64,000 nucleotides of DNA from Mesorhizobium sp. Pch-S (lineage in GTDB: Bacteria > Pseudomonadota > Alphaproteobacteria > Rhizobiales > Rhizobiaceae). The DNA lies in the NCBI RefSeq assembly GCF_004136315.1, contig NZ_CP029562.1, positions 4,797,501 to 4,861,500 of the forward strand. Direction: 5' to 3'. A program made the position numbers and the translations under genes. Every line of letters begins with the position of its first letter. Position 1 is the first letter of the stretch. The notes beneath the pieces are model-generated. The model was not told the DNA's origin, searched no databases, and saw only the letters and a program-made list of their open reading frames with translations. Positions 55,048 to 63,483 of this stretch are shown here, piece after piece.

Positions 55048-56253
55048 ATGAACGCGCATTTTCTCCGCACCGCGGTGCTGCTCGGCCTTATGTCCGCCGT
55101 CGGTGCCTTCGCCGTCGACATGTATCTGCCGGCGCTGCCTTCGATCGGTGCCGATCTCAATGCCGGCACTTCGGCCGTGCAGATGAGCCTTTTGATCTTC
55201 TTCCTGTCCATGGGTTTTGGCCAGATCGTGGTTGGCCCGTTGTCGGACATGTTCGGACGCAAGCCGCCGCTTTATGTCGGCCTTGCGCTGTTCATCATCG
55301 GCGGCGTCGGCTCGGCGATGGCGCCAAACATCGAATGGCTGATCGCGTTCCGCTTCCTGCAGGGGCTGGGCGCCAGCGCAGGCATGGCCATTCCGCGTGC
55401 CGTGGTGCGTGACATGCACACCGGTAACGAGGCGGCCAAGCTGATGTCGCTGCTCATGCTGGTGTTTTCCGTGTCGCCCATCCTGGCACCGCTTTCCGGC
55501 AGCCTGATCATCGAAACCCTAGGCTGGCGCGCGGTGTTCTGGGTGCTGACCGGTGCTGCGGTGATCGCGATCGTGCTTCTGGCCACGGCCCAGAAGGAGA
55601 CACGTCCGGTTGAGGACCGGGTCGGCTCTTCCTTTGGCTCGGCACTGAAAGGCTACTGGTTCCTGCTCAATGATCGCAACTTTCTCGGGCTGACGGCGAT
55701 CGGCGGCTTCGGCATCGCTTCTTTCTTCGTCTATCTGGCAAGCTCGTCCTTCATCCTGATCGACCACTATGGCCTTTCGCCCTCGCTCTACAGCGTGTTC
55801 TTCTCGATCAATGCGGTTGCCTTCATCGGCATGTCGCAGATGACGGGCCTGCTGGCCGATCGCTTTGGATTGAAGCGCGTCGTGAAGGTGGCTGTCGTCG
55901 GCTATGCCACCGCGATGGTGGTGCTGCTGGCGATCATGGCTTCCGGCGTCGATCGCCTGGACGTCATGGCGAGCCTGCTGTTCATCGGCTATGGCTTCCT
56001 TGGCCTGGTCATCCCGACCACCTCGGTGCTGGCCATGGAAGAGCACGGCACGATTGCCGGCACGGCTTCGGCGCTGATGGGCACGTTGCATTTCGCCATC
56101 GGCGCGGTGGCAATGGGAATCGCAGGATTGTTCTTCGACGGAACGCCGCTGCCGATGGTGGCAGGCATCACGCTGGCCGCAGTCATTGCCTTTGCGCTGA
56201 CGCAGGTCACGCTCGGCCGCAACCGCCAGCCCGTCGAGGCACCGGCGGAATAG
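55048..56253 (+). CDS. Bcr/CflA family MFS drug exporter
   Basis: A 401-residue major facilitator with 12 predicted helices. The N-terminal FAVDMYLPALPSIGADLNAG and motif A-like loop GPLSDMFGRKPPLYVG are those of the Bcr/CflA (DHA1) branch; the second motif is RFLQGLGASAGMAIPRAVVRD, which names this subfamily. It exports drugs such as bicyclomycin-type compounds by proton antiport; its actual substrates are unknown. It is divergent from its likely TetR repressor and is followed by a strong terminator. Confidence 0.93.
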   Translation: MNAHFLRTAVLLGLMSAVGAFAVDMYLPALPSIGADLNAGTSAVQMSLLIFFLSMGFGQIVVGPLSDMFGRKPPLYVGLALFIIGGVGSAMAPNIEWLIAFRFLQGLGASAGMAIPRAVVRDMHTGNEAAKLMSLLMLVFSVSPILAPLSGSLIIETLGWRAVFWVLTGAAVIAIVLLATAQKETRPVEDRVGSSFGSALKGYWFLLNDRNFLGLTAIGGFGIASFFVYLASSSFILIDHYGLSPSLYSVFFSINAVAFIGMSQMTGLLADRFGLKRVVKVAVVGYATAMVVLLAIMASGVDRLDVMASLLFIGYGFLGLVIPTTSVLAMEEHGTIAGTASALMGTLHFAIGAVAMGIAGLFFDGTPLPMVAGITLAAVIAFALTQVTLGRNRQPVEAPAE

Positions 56254-56277
56254 AAGTCTCTCCCAGGACTGCCAGAG

Positions 56278-56302
56278 GGCCGGGCTTTTGCCCGGCCTTT
56301 TT
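56278..56302 (+). terminator. Rho-independent terminator after the MFS gene
   Basis: GGCCGGGC (56278-56285), loop TTTT, GCCCGGCC, then TTTTT. A standard terminator 24 bases after the exporter stop. Confidence 0.92.
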
Positions 56303-56510
56303 GTATTCTGGCTGGCTCAGGATCCCGTGCCCCTGGTTCGATCTGGCAGCTGTCTGAATCCACGTGGAAATCGGCGGATTTCAGGGGTTGGCAGGAATAA
56401 CCCTCCGCCTGTGCAAGGCGCATGGACAGCCACCCGGCGGTTCCCTATCGTCGCTATATATTCGATAGAGCTAATGGACTGATGGCGAGGTGCCTCAAGG
56501 AAATTGCTCC

Positions 56511-57335
56511 ATGAACGAGACGACACCCACGTCCTACATTCTCGGCCATTCGGCGTCGGAAATCCGCCGCCTCATGCTGCAAGGCGAGATACTCAAGCCG
56601 ATAACTGGGCGTCTTTTACGCGAAGCCGGCATTGCGCCGGGCATGCGTGTTCTCGATGTCGGCTGCGGTGCCGGCGACGTCGCGATGCTTGCATGCGAGA
56701 TGGTCGGGCCTGACGGCTCGGTGGTCGGCATAGACCGGAGCGCCGAAGCCATCGTGGTGGCGCAGCAACGGGCAGCAGGGTATCCGCAAGCTGTTTTCAA
56801 GGCGGCGGCGATCGAGGATTTTGTTGATGATGCCGGTTTCGACCTGGTGATTGGCCGTTATGTTCTCGTCCATCAGACGAACGCTGTGGCGCTTGTCCGC
56901 CGGGCTGTCGAACTTGTCCGACCAGGTGGTGTCGTCGCATTCCATGAAGTCAGCCATCGGCATCCGTTCGCGTCGTTGCCCATCGTGCCTTTGTGGGAAC
57001 AGGTCGGCGACTGGCTGTTCACACTGTTTCACATGGTGGCTCCGCACCACGATGCCGCCGACAAGCTCTTCAGCATCTACACGGGGGCCGGTTTGCCGGA
57101 GCCCTCTCTCTTCAGCGAGACGCCGGTGGCGGGTGGACCGGACGCTCCGCACCATGCCTGGATAGCGGAGACTATTCGATCGCTTCTGCCCAGGCTGGTT
57201 CAACTCGGCCTCACCACCGAGGCGATTGTCGATATCGACACGCTGGAGGCGCGGCTGCGCGAAGCCACCGTGGCAGCACAGAGCCAGATCATTGCCCACG
57301 CGCAGGTCTGTGCCTGGGCGCGCCGTGCCGGGTAG
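56511..57335 (+). CDS. SAM-dependent methyltransferase
   Basis: A 274-residue class I methyltransferase. Motif I is VLDVGCGAGDVAML, the acidic residue of motif post I is in VVGIDRSAEAIVVAQ, and later motifs include RRAVELVRPGGVVAFHEV. The substrate is unknown; the Met/His-rich middle and long C-terminal helices do not identify a subclass. The ATG at 56511 follows AAGGAAATTGCTCC; the open frame from 56490 is less likely. It has no clear operon partner. Confidence 0.88.
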   Translation: MNETTPTSYILGHSASEIRRLMLQGEILKPITGRLLREAGIAPGMRVLDVGCGAGDVAMLACEMVGPDGSVVGIDRSAEAIVVAQQRAAGYPQAVFKAAAIEDFVDDAGFDLVIGRYVLVHQTNAVALVRRAVELVRPGGVVAFHEVSHRHPFASLPIVPLWEQVGDWLFTLFHMVAPHHDAADKLFSIYTGAGLPEPSLFSETPVAGGPDAPHHAWIAETIRSLLPRLVQLGLTTEAIVDIDTLEARLREATVAAQSQIIAHAQVCAWARRAG

Positions 57336-57414
57336 GAGATAACGAACCCCGGAGCCTTTCGTGGGGAAAATGGGTGCGCGGCAACCTTTTGTTGTTCCGC
57401 TATCCTCTTTGTTT

Positions 57415-57454
57415 ACCCGCGTCTTGTAGACATCGACCGGCATCTGACGCGGGT
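57415..57454 (+). promoter_or_regulatory. Hairpin in the leader of the diguanylate cyclase gene
   Basis: ACCCGCGTC (57415-57423) and GACGCGGGT (57446-57454) form a perfect 9-base stem with a 22-base loop, 20 bases before the TTG start. Such a stem close to a weak start codon could limit translation; this is inference. Confidence 0.35.
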
Positions 57455-57474
57455 CACGGGCGCGGGCGAATACC

Positions 57475-58620
57475 TTGAAATTCATACCTTCGGCATTGCT
57501 GCTCCTGTTCGCGGCCAGCTTCTTCAGCGTGTGGCTGCTTGACCGCCGCCGCAGGCATCTCGTGCTGTTTTCGCTGGCATTCCTTTCGGTCAGCGTCGGT
57601 ACCGTGGTGCAGTTCGCGCTGTGGCCCTCGGATATCGGCCTGAACACCCTTGCCTGTGCTGTCCTCTACACGGCTGGCCCGCTGTTCCTGGCGGAAGGTG
57701 TTCTCGTGCGCTCGGGCAAACGGATGCTCGTCGTCGAACATGCCGCTTGGATGACGCTGGTGGTCGGCCTGCTCGGCTATTTCTACTATGCGGAGGACAA
57801 TCTCCAGCTCAGGGCCTGCCTGCTCAATCTCGGCATGGCTGGCATCGTATTGAGCTCAGCCTGGCAATTGCGGCATCTGATGTGTGGCAGCGCCATCGAC
57901 AGGGCGTTGCTGTGGATGCTGTCTGGGCTTTCGCTGACTTTCGTGCTGCGGACGCTGCTTACCGGCGGCTCGGTGCCCATCAACGATGTCTCCGCCTTCT
58001 TTGAATCGCCATTCTGGTTGTGGGCACAATTCGCCATGTCGGTGCTCGGCGTGGCAATGGGACTCGGTCTGCTGGTCGTGGTATGTGCCGATGTGGTGCT
58101 GGGCCTCAAGGCGGAGCGCGACAGCGATCTTTTGACCAGTCTGCTCAATCGCCGCGGCCTGGAGACGCGGGCTGTGCAACTGTTCTCTGGCGCAATCCAC
58201 CAAGCCGTCAGCGTGGTTGCCTGTGACATCGACCGCTTCAAGTCCATCAACGATCGCTTCGGCCATGCGGCCGGCGACAGTGTGCTTGCAACAGTGGCAG
58301 AAACGATCAGGCGCTGTGTCAGGGGGCGAGATCTGGTTGCCCGCATTGGTGGCGAGGAGTTCGTCATCCTGCTCAGAAACTGTACGGTCGACGATGCTTA
58401 TGTGCTGACGGAACAGCTGAGGCGTGAGATAGCAGCATGCGATCTCGCTGGCTTGCCCGAGGGCTTCAGGGTGACCTGCAGCTTCGGCATCGTCGAAAGC
58501 CAGTCGGGCGAGCAGCTCTGGGATGCGATCGGCCGCGCCGACAAGATGCTTTATGCCGCCAAGCATGCAGGCCGCAACCGGACGGTAGCCGACAGACGCG
58601 AACTCCCGGCTGCTGCCTGA
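57475..58620 (+). CDS. Membrane-bound diguanylate cyclase (GGDEF)
   Basis: A 381-residue protein that should make cyclic di-GMP. Six to seven predicted helices form the N-terminal half (from SALLLLFAASFFSVWLL on), giving a sensor domain without an assigned ligand. The C-terminal GGDEF domain has GGEEF at 292-296 and the inhibitory I-site RGRD five residues before it, so product inhibition is expected. DIDRFKSINDRFGHAAGD is the substrate-binding stretch. The start is TTG at 57475, with no ATG near; the leader has a 9-base hairpin. Confidence 0.93.
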   Translation: MKFIPSALLLLFAASFFSVWLLDRRRRHLVLFSLAFLSVSVGTVVQFALWPSDIGLNTLACAVLYTAGPLFLAEGVLVRSGKRMLVVEHAAWMTLVVGLLGYFYYAEDNLQLRACLLNLGMAGIVLSSAWQLRHLMCGSAIDRALLWMLSGLSLTFVLRTLLTGGSVPINDVSAFFESPFWLWAQFAMSVLGVAMGLGLLVVVCADVVLGLKAERDSDLLTSLLNRRGLETRAVQLFSGAIHQAVSVVACDIDRFKSINDRFGHAAGDSVLATVAETIRRCVRGRDLVARIGGEEFVILLRNCTVDDAYVLTEQLRREIAACDLAGLPEGFRVTCSFGIVESQSGEQLWDAIGRADKMLYAAKHAGRNRTVADRRELPAAA

Positions 58621-58639
58621 CGGCACTCGGCGCGGGAGG

Positions 58640-59233
58640 TCAGCTTTTCCCCGGATTGGGAGCGTAGATCTGTATCAGGCGCTCGACTGCCCGGCCTGCG
58701 ATGGTTTCGGCATCTTCGGTGGGATCATAGGCATTGTGCAGCGCGAGGATCTGTCGATCGCCAATCAGCAGGCCGTAGAGCGTTTGATAGGCATCCAGGG
58801 GGTCGCGGGCGTTGATGACGCCTTTGATGTTCAGCGTTTCGATTGCAGCCATGATTTTCGGCGCCGAGCGCTCCTTGCCAGTGGCTATCAGTATCCTGGA
58901 CAGGTCTCCGCTGGCATCGCCAAGCGCTGCCCGGTTGATGGCAAGCGAAGCGGGCGAGGTGAGTAGTTTCAGCAGCTGGGTGCAGATCAGCGTCAGCCGA
59001 TCGCGTGGTGAACCCTCGTTGCTGCTTTCCCGCAGGGCGGTGTTGAGCTGCGAAGCCTGCCGCATGACGAGGGCCGCCAGGATGGCGTCGCGGTTTTCAA
59101 ACAAAACGTAGAGCGTGTCTTTCGAACATCTGGCGACGCGGGCGAGGGCCGTGGTGGTGACGGCCTGAAGTCCTCCCGCGGCAAGCAGTTCCAGCGCGGC
59201 GTCCAAAACGTCATCGCGCCGACCGGCAGGCAT
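58640..59233 (-). CDS. TetR/AcrR family regulator of the DUF1772 gene
   Basis: A 197-residue repressor with a helix-turn-helix (DDVLDAALELLAAGGLQAVT, TTALARVARCSKDTLYVLFE) and a C-terminal ligand domain related to AefR-like TetR_C. The ATG at 59233 is the first codon consistent with the family; the frame extends to 59395 through the operator region. Two perfect AGTACC/GGTACT palindromes stand between it and the divergent DUF1772 gene, so it probably controls that gene and itself. Confidence 0.9.
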   Translation of the reverse strand: MPAGRRDDVLDAALELLAAGGLQAVTTTALARVARCSKDTLYVLFENRDAILAALVMRQASQLNTALRESSNEGSPRDRLTLICTQLLKLLTSPASLAINRAALGDASGDLSRILIATGKERSAPKIMAAIETLNIKGVINARDPLDAYQTLYGLLIGDRQILALHNAYDPTEDAETIAGRAVERLIQIYAPNPGKS

Positions 59234-59274
59234 CTTTGCAGGCAAATCGTATTTCTCCGTAGCTTGCGGAGCTG

Positions 59275-59316
59275 AGTACCATGCGGTACTAATCGACGCA
59301 AGTACCGAGCGGTACT
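59275..59316. promoter_or_regulatory. Twin TetR operators AGTACC-N4-GGTACT
   Basis: Two copies, 59275-59290 (centre ATGC) and 59301-59316 (centre GAGC), with perfect 6-base arms and centres 26 bases apart. On the plus strand TTGCGG (59264), 17 bases, TACTAA (59287) and on the minus strand TTGCGT, 17 bases, TACTCA suggest divergent promoters, each overlapped by a site. Confidence 0.8.
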
Positions 59317-59336
59317 CAAGTTGAGGTGAGGTGATC

Positions 59337-59882
59337 ATGGGCACGATGCGGGAAAATCGGATGCTGACGAATGTGGCGCAGGGGCTGTCGGGCATTGCGC
59401 TGCTGCTTGCCGGCGCAATTGCCGGGTTCTTCTATGCTTATACGAGTTCCGTCATGCGCGGCCTGGATGCGGTTGCGCCGGCGCATGCCATTGCTGCCAT
59501 GCAAGGCATCAATGCGATGGTTCGCAATGCGGTGTTCGCGCCAGCTTTTTTTGGCACGCCGATTGCAGCCACGCTGGCCGGGGCTGCCTTGCTCGGGGCA
59601 GGGCGGCGGGCAGCGGCGTTCGCCATGCTGGCTGCCGCAGCAAGTTATCTGCTTGGTGCTCTCCTGCCGACCTTCGCCGTGAACGTGCCGATGAATGAAG
59701 CACTGGCAATCACGGCCGTGCCGACCGATGCGGCCGAGGCGGCGACGCTCTGGCGTACCTACTCTGTCGATTGGACATGGTGGAACACCTTGCGCACAGG
59801 TTTCAGCCTGCTCTGCCTGGCGCTGGTCGGGGTAGCCCTTTTCCTTGCGGGTCGTTCTACGAATCGATCTCTTCAAAGATGA
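59337..59882 (+). CDS. DUF1772 (anthrone oxygenase-like) membrane protein
   Basis: A 181-residue protein with four predicted helices (GLSGIALLLAGAIAGFFYAY, FFGTPIAATLAGAALLGAG, AAFAMLAAAASYLLGALLPT, and a last one near 155-175). The NVPMNEAL motif and TWWNTLRTGFSLL end are typical of DUF1772 / anthrone oxygenase-type proteins. Its biochemical role here is unknown. It is divergent from a TetR regulator with twin operators. GAGG precedes the ATG. Its 3' end overlaps the convergent ATPase gene by 26 bases. Confidence 0.85.
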   Translation: MGTMRENRMLTNVAQGLSGIALLLAGAIAGFFYAYTSSVMRGLDAVAPAHAIAAMQGINAMVRNAVFAPAFFGTPIAATLAGAALLGAGRRAAAFAMLAAAASYLLGALLPTFAVNVPMNEALAITAVPTDAAEAATLWRTYSVDWTWWNTLRTGFSLLCLALVGVALFLAGRSTNRSLQR

Positions 59883-60417
59883 AGGCAAGGCGCTCTTCGA
59901 CCGATGCCCGTGGCAATGTGATCAGCTCATAGCCGTAGCGCGGATAGGTTTCGGCCAAGGCTTCGAAGGTGCGCTCGGCCTCATCGAGATCCTGCCTGCG
60001 TTCGGTATCCTGCGTAAAGATATCGGGCCATGGCGGTGCGATGAAAACACGGCGGTTGTAGCGGAAATGTTCGGCCGCCTTTTCCATGTGTGCCGGTATC
60101 GGCAGACTACTCAGCCTGAGATAGGCGAGCGTGTCCGGCACACCGCGGTCGAAAAACACAGGCCCCGACAGCCGCGAGGCGGTGTGATGGGAGCGCAGTT
60201 CCCAGGCCAGCATCAATTCGGCGAACAGGGCCCTGTCGTTCCAGGGCAGCGCCGATCCACCGACCGTCATCTGGTCCTGGATGATGTTGCGGCCTGCCTC
60301 AGGTGCGGTGGCGTAGCCCCGTGCGGCCAGTGCCTCGATGAGTGTGGTTTTGCCTGAGCCTGGGCCGCCGGTCAGCACGAAGAATTGGTCGGTATGGTTC
60401 TGCATGGCAGTCTCCAT
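59857..60417 (-). CDS. AAA_28 family ATPase/kinase-like protein
   Basis: A 186-residue P-loop protein: Walker A GGPGSGKTT at 17-25 after a short strand (FFVLTG), then PEAGRNIIQDQ and the second acidic motif FFDRGVPDTLAYLRL. This matches the AAA_28 group of small nucleotide kinase-like proteins of unknown substrate. A second ATG (60405) is possible. Its last 26 bases overlap the end of the DUF1772 gene on the other strand. ssrA lies just upstream on the same strand. Confidence 0.85.
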   Translation of the reverse strand: METAMQNHTDQFFVLTGGPGSGKTTLIEALAARGYATAPEAGRNIIQDQMTVGGSALPWNDRALFAELMLAWELRSHHTASRLSGPVFFDRGVPDTLAYLRLSSLPIPAHMEKAAEHFRYNRRVFIAPPWPDIFTQDTERRQDLDEAERTFEALAETYPRYGYELITLPRASVEERLAFIFEEIDS

Positions 60418-60529
60418 GGATGGGTGCGACGAGCTTGGTCAGGCCGTCGTCCGGGTCGTGGGAGTTCGGAAAGGATGTGTCGCGTGGTCCGGGATGCCGG
60501 CCACGGCGAGACGCGGGGATGTCTGGGAG

Positions 60530-60852
60530 GGAAGTGGAGGCTTCTGTTGCCAGGTGCCTCCGGACCCCGCCTAGAGGTGCGAACCGCTAGGGCTTGATTT
60601 GAAGCGTTCGCGCCGCATTAAGCAGCGAGACGAGCTTCCGCATAGTTGTCGTTGGCAACTATAAGTTTAGCCCGATAACGGTGGTACAATGCCGGGTACA
60701 GCAATCTGTCTTTCAACGCCCGTCGAACCCATTTCACCCCCATCATAAGCCGTCGAGCGGAAGACGGTTTATGGTGGAGGTGGCGGTATCGAAACCGCGT
60801 CCGGATCGCCTATTGCACAGTCGGTTTAGCACCATAGTCCTGTTGCCAGGAC
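60530..60852 (-). ncRNA. ssrA: tmRNA, circularly permuted two-piece form
   Basis: tmRNA rescues stalled ribosomes and tags their products. The tag frame on the minus strand, 60656-60618, reads ANDNYAEARLAA then TAA, a rhizobial ssrA tag. The gene is permuted: the acceptor piece (about 60852-60772) comes first and ends in CACCTCC-A-CCA. After a 30-base spacer (60771-60742), the coding piece starts at 60741 with GGGGGTG, which pairs with CACCTCC to make the 7-pair acceptor stem, followed by GGGTTCGACGGGC as in all tmRNAs. A GGAGGC/GCCTCC hairpin (60536-60561) is near the 3' end. Outer ends are estimated to within about ten bases. Confidence 0.95.
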
Positions 60853-60858
60853 AGCTCC

Positions 60859-60887
60859 AATATACGGACCGACCGGCCGGGTTTCAA
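60859..60887 (-). promoter_or_regulatory. Promoter of ssrA
   Basis: On the minus strand TTGAAA (60887-60882), a spacer of exactly 17 bases, and TATATT (60864-60859) form a strong sigma-70-type promoter. The start of transcription would fall near 60852, at the start of the acceptor piece. Confidence 0.8.
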
Positions 60888-60960
60888 TAGCAAGACGAAC
60901 GAAAACAGAGCCTTGCACAGAAGACCCGCGAGATCTCCGAACCGGTGGTCGATTGATCGT

Positions 60961-60995
60961 GAGATACGTACATCAGATTCTGCTTTACGTACCTC
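60961..60995. promoter_or_regulatory. Inverted repeat upstream of the LacI gene
   Basis: GAGATACGTA (60961-60970) and TACGTACCTC (60986-60995) are inverted copies with one mismatch (GAG[A/G]TACGTA), 15 bases apart. They lie 36 bases before the LacI-type gene and may be its own or another regulator's binding site. Confidence 0.45.
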
Positions 60996-61030
60996 AAAAC
61001 TCCATGCTAGGTCGACGCCGGGAGTGAGGA

Positions 61031-62056
61031 ATGCGTCCAACCGTTCATGATGTGGCCGGGGAGGCGGGTGTCAGTCTGGCAACCGTCGACCGCGTGCTGA
61101 ACAGGCGCTCAGGCGTGCGCGCGGAGACGGTTGCGCGCGTCAATGCAGCCATCATCAGGCTTGGCTATGTGCGCGATATCTCGGCTGCCAACCTCGCCAA
61201 GCAACGCGTCTATAACCTGCTTTTCATTGTTCCCGAGGGCTCGAACAGTTTCATGCTGGGGTTGGAGCAGGAGCTCAACCAGGCAAAGCTCTATTCCATT
61301 CTCGACCGCACCCATCTCGACATCCGCAAGGTGAAGACTTTCGATGCCGATGCGCTGGCGACCGCGCTGGACGGCATCGACATCACCCAGGTGTCGGGTG
61401 TCGCCCTCGTCGCAACCGAATCCGAACGCGTGCGCGGAGCCTTGGCACGGTTGAGGGAGGCCGGCATTCCGGTTGTCACCCTCGTTTCCGATGTCTCCGA
61501 TGTTTATCGGGACCACTATGTCGGCATCGACAACATTGCCGCAGGTCGAACCGCGGCCAGCCTTATCGGCCGTTTCTGCGGCCGCCGCTCCGGCAAAGTG
61601 GCATTGGTCGCCGGCTCGATGCTGGTGAAAGACCATGCCGAGCGTCGCGCTGCCTTCGGGCAAGCGATTGCAGAAGCATTTCCCGGGCTTGAGTGCCTGC
61701 CGGTGCTTGAGGGGCGGGACGATGCCGCAGTGACGCGGACATTGCTGGCCGAACTTCTTGACCGCGAGCACGATGTCGTCGGCCTCTACAGTATCGGCGC
61801 CGGCAACCGCGGCGTCATCGACGTGCTGATGTCGAGAACCGAGTATCGCGAGATCACGGTGGTTGCGCATGAACTTACCGACCATTCGAAACAGGCATTG
61901 CGCGACGGCATCTTCGACGCGGTCATCAACCAGGACGCCGGCCACGAAGTGCGCAGTGCGATCCGGTTGTTGAAGGCCAGGATCGACGACACGCCCGTCA
62001 TCGCCAATCAGGAAGCCATCCGGATCGAAATCTACATCCGGGACAATCTGCCATGA
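61031..62056 (+). CDS. LacI family regulator of the xylose isomerase operon
   Basis: A 341-residue repressor with the LacI helix-turn-helix and hinge at the N-terminus ([20 protein letters not shown], then [18 protein letters not shown]) and a periplasmic-binding-protein-like sugar domain ([20 protein letters not shown]). The xylA gene follows 76 bases later and a TIM-barrel isomerase gene after that, so it likely responds to the sugar used there. An inverted repeat lies upstream. Confidence 0.93.
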   Translation: MRPTVHDVAGEAGVSLATVDRVLNRRSGVRAETVARVNAAIIRLGYVRDISAANLAKQRVYNLLFIVPEGSNSFMLGLEQELNQAKLYSILDRTHLDIRKVKTFDADALATALDGIDITQVSGVALVATESERVRGALARLREAGIPVVTLVSDVSDVYRDHYVGIDNIAAGRTAASLIGRFCGRRSGKVALVAGSMLVKDHAERRAAFGQAIAEAFPGLECLPVLEGRDDAAVTRTLLAELLDREHDVVGLYSIGAGNRGVIDVLMSRTEYREITVVAHELTDHSKQALRDGIFDAVINQDAGHEVRSAIRLLKARIDDTPVIANQEAIRIEIYIRDNLP

Positions 62057-62132
62057 GCCCCAAGACCAACGAGGCTGTCCTCCCGCAGCTTCGCGAGACG
62101 AACGGGCCTTCGACCTACAAGGAGTTTCAAGA

Positions 62133-63443
62133 GTGAGCACTGGGTTTTTCGGCGATATCGGCAAGGTGAAGTACGAAGGCCCGGATTCGACCAATCCGCT
62201 TGCCTATCGCTTCTACAACAAGGACGAAGTCGTGCTCGGCAAGCGCATGGAAGACCATCTGCGTTTCGCCGTCGCGTATTGGCATTCTTTCGCCTGGCCG
62301 GGCGGTGATCCTTTCGGGGGGCAGACTTTCGAGCGCCCATGGTTCGGCGACACGATGGATGCGGCCAGACTGAAAGCCGATGTGGCCTTTGAAATGTTCT
62401 CGGCGCTCGGCGTGCCCTACTATTGCTTCCATGACGCCGATGTGCGGCCAGAAGGCAGGAGTTTCGCCGAGAGTGCCGCGCGCCTCGATGAAATAGCCGA
62501 TGTCTTCGCGGCGAAGCAGCTGGAGACGGGCGTCCGGTTGCTCTGGGGCACGGCCAATCTGTTCTCGCACCGCCGTTATATGGCTGGTGCCGCCACCAAC
62601 CCGGATCCGGACGTGTTCTATTACGCCGCCGCCACGGTCAAGAAATGCATCGACGTCACCAAGCGGCTTGGCGGCGAGAATTATGTGCTGTGGGGCGGTC
62701 GAGAAGGCTACGAGACGCTGCTCAATACCGACATGAAGCGCGAACGCGAACAGGCCGGCCGCTTCCTGTCCATGGTCGTCGACTACAAGCACAGGATAGG
62801 CTTCAAGGGCACCATCCTGATTGAGCCGAAGCCGCAGGAGCCGACCAAGCATCAGTACGATTACGATGTTGCGACGGTCTATGGCTTCCTGAAGGACTTC
62901 GGCCTGGAGAAGGAGGTCAAGCTCAACATCGAGCAGGGCCACGCCATTCTGGCCGGTCATTCCTTCGAGCATGAGCTGGCCCTTGCCGATGCATTGGGCG
63001 TTTTCGGCTCTATCGATATGAACCGCAACGATTACCAGTCGGGCTGGGACACGGACCAGTTCCCCAACAATGTGCCGGAGATGGCGCTGGCCTACTACCA
63101 GGTCTTGAAGGCTGGCGGCTTCACCACCGGTGGTACCAATTTCGACGCCAAGCTGCGGCGCCAGTCGCTCGATCCGCAGGATCTGCTGATCGCCCATATC
63201 GGTGGCATCGATTGTTGTGCGCGTGGCCTGAAGGCCGCAGCGCGTATGATTGAGGACAAGGCGTTGTCCGCTCCGCTCGAGCAGCGTTACGGCGGCTGGG
63301 CCAGCGCCGAGGCAAAGAAGGTCCTCGCAGGCGGCACCACTCTCGAGGACCTCGCTGCCAAGGTCGTAACAGACGGCATCGAACCGGAGCCGCGCTCGGG
63401 GCGACAGGAACACCTGGAGAATATCGTCAACCGCTATGTGTAA
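62133..63443 (+). CDS. xylA: Xylose isomerase XylA
   Basis: A 436-residue metal-dependent aldose-ketose isomerase converting D-xylose to D-xylulose. Visible landmarks are the active-site His region [30 protein letters not shown], the metal ligand [15 protein letters not shown] and the C-terminal [20 protein letters not shown]. The length is usual for the class II enzyme. It starts at GTG, with AAGGAG about ten bases upstream. No xylulokinase is in the window; transport genes may follow beyond the end. Confidence 0.97.
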   Translation: MSTGFFGDIGKVKYEGPDSTNPLAYRFYNKDEVVLGKRMEDHLRFAVAYWHSFAWPGGDPFGGQTFERPWFGDTMDAARLKADVAFEMFSALGVPYYCFHDADVRPEGRSFAESAARLDEIADVFAAKQLETGVRLLWGTANLFSHRRYMAGAATNPDPDVFYYAAATVKKCIDVTKRLGGENYVLWGGREGYETLLNTDMKREREQAGRFLSMVVDYKHRIGFKGTILIEPKPQEPTKHQYDYDVATVYGFLKDFGLEKEVKLNIEQGHAILAGHSFEHELALADALGVFGSIDMNRNDYQSGWDTDQFPNNVPEMALAYYQVLKAGGFTTGGTNFDAKLRRQSLDPQDLLIAHIGGIDCCARGLKAAARMIEDKALSAPLEQRYGGWASAEAKKVLAGGTTLEDLAAKVVTDGIEPEPRSGRQEHLENIVNRYV

Positions 63444-63483
63444 GCGCAGCCCGCACGCGGTTGCCTGAATTGGGAGAAGTTCG

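Noticed and set aside
60385..60597. Short open frames on both strands between 60.34 and 61.04 kb.
   Set aside because: They overlap the tmRNA gene or the ATPase start, lack ribosome binding sites and show no conserved pattern.
60742..60771. The inverted repeat around 60741-60776 looked like the end of a mobile element.
   Set aside because: It is explained by the acceptor stem and spacer of the permuted tmRNA.
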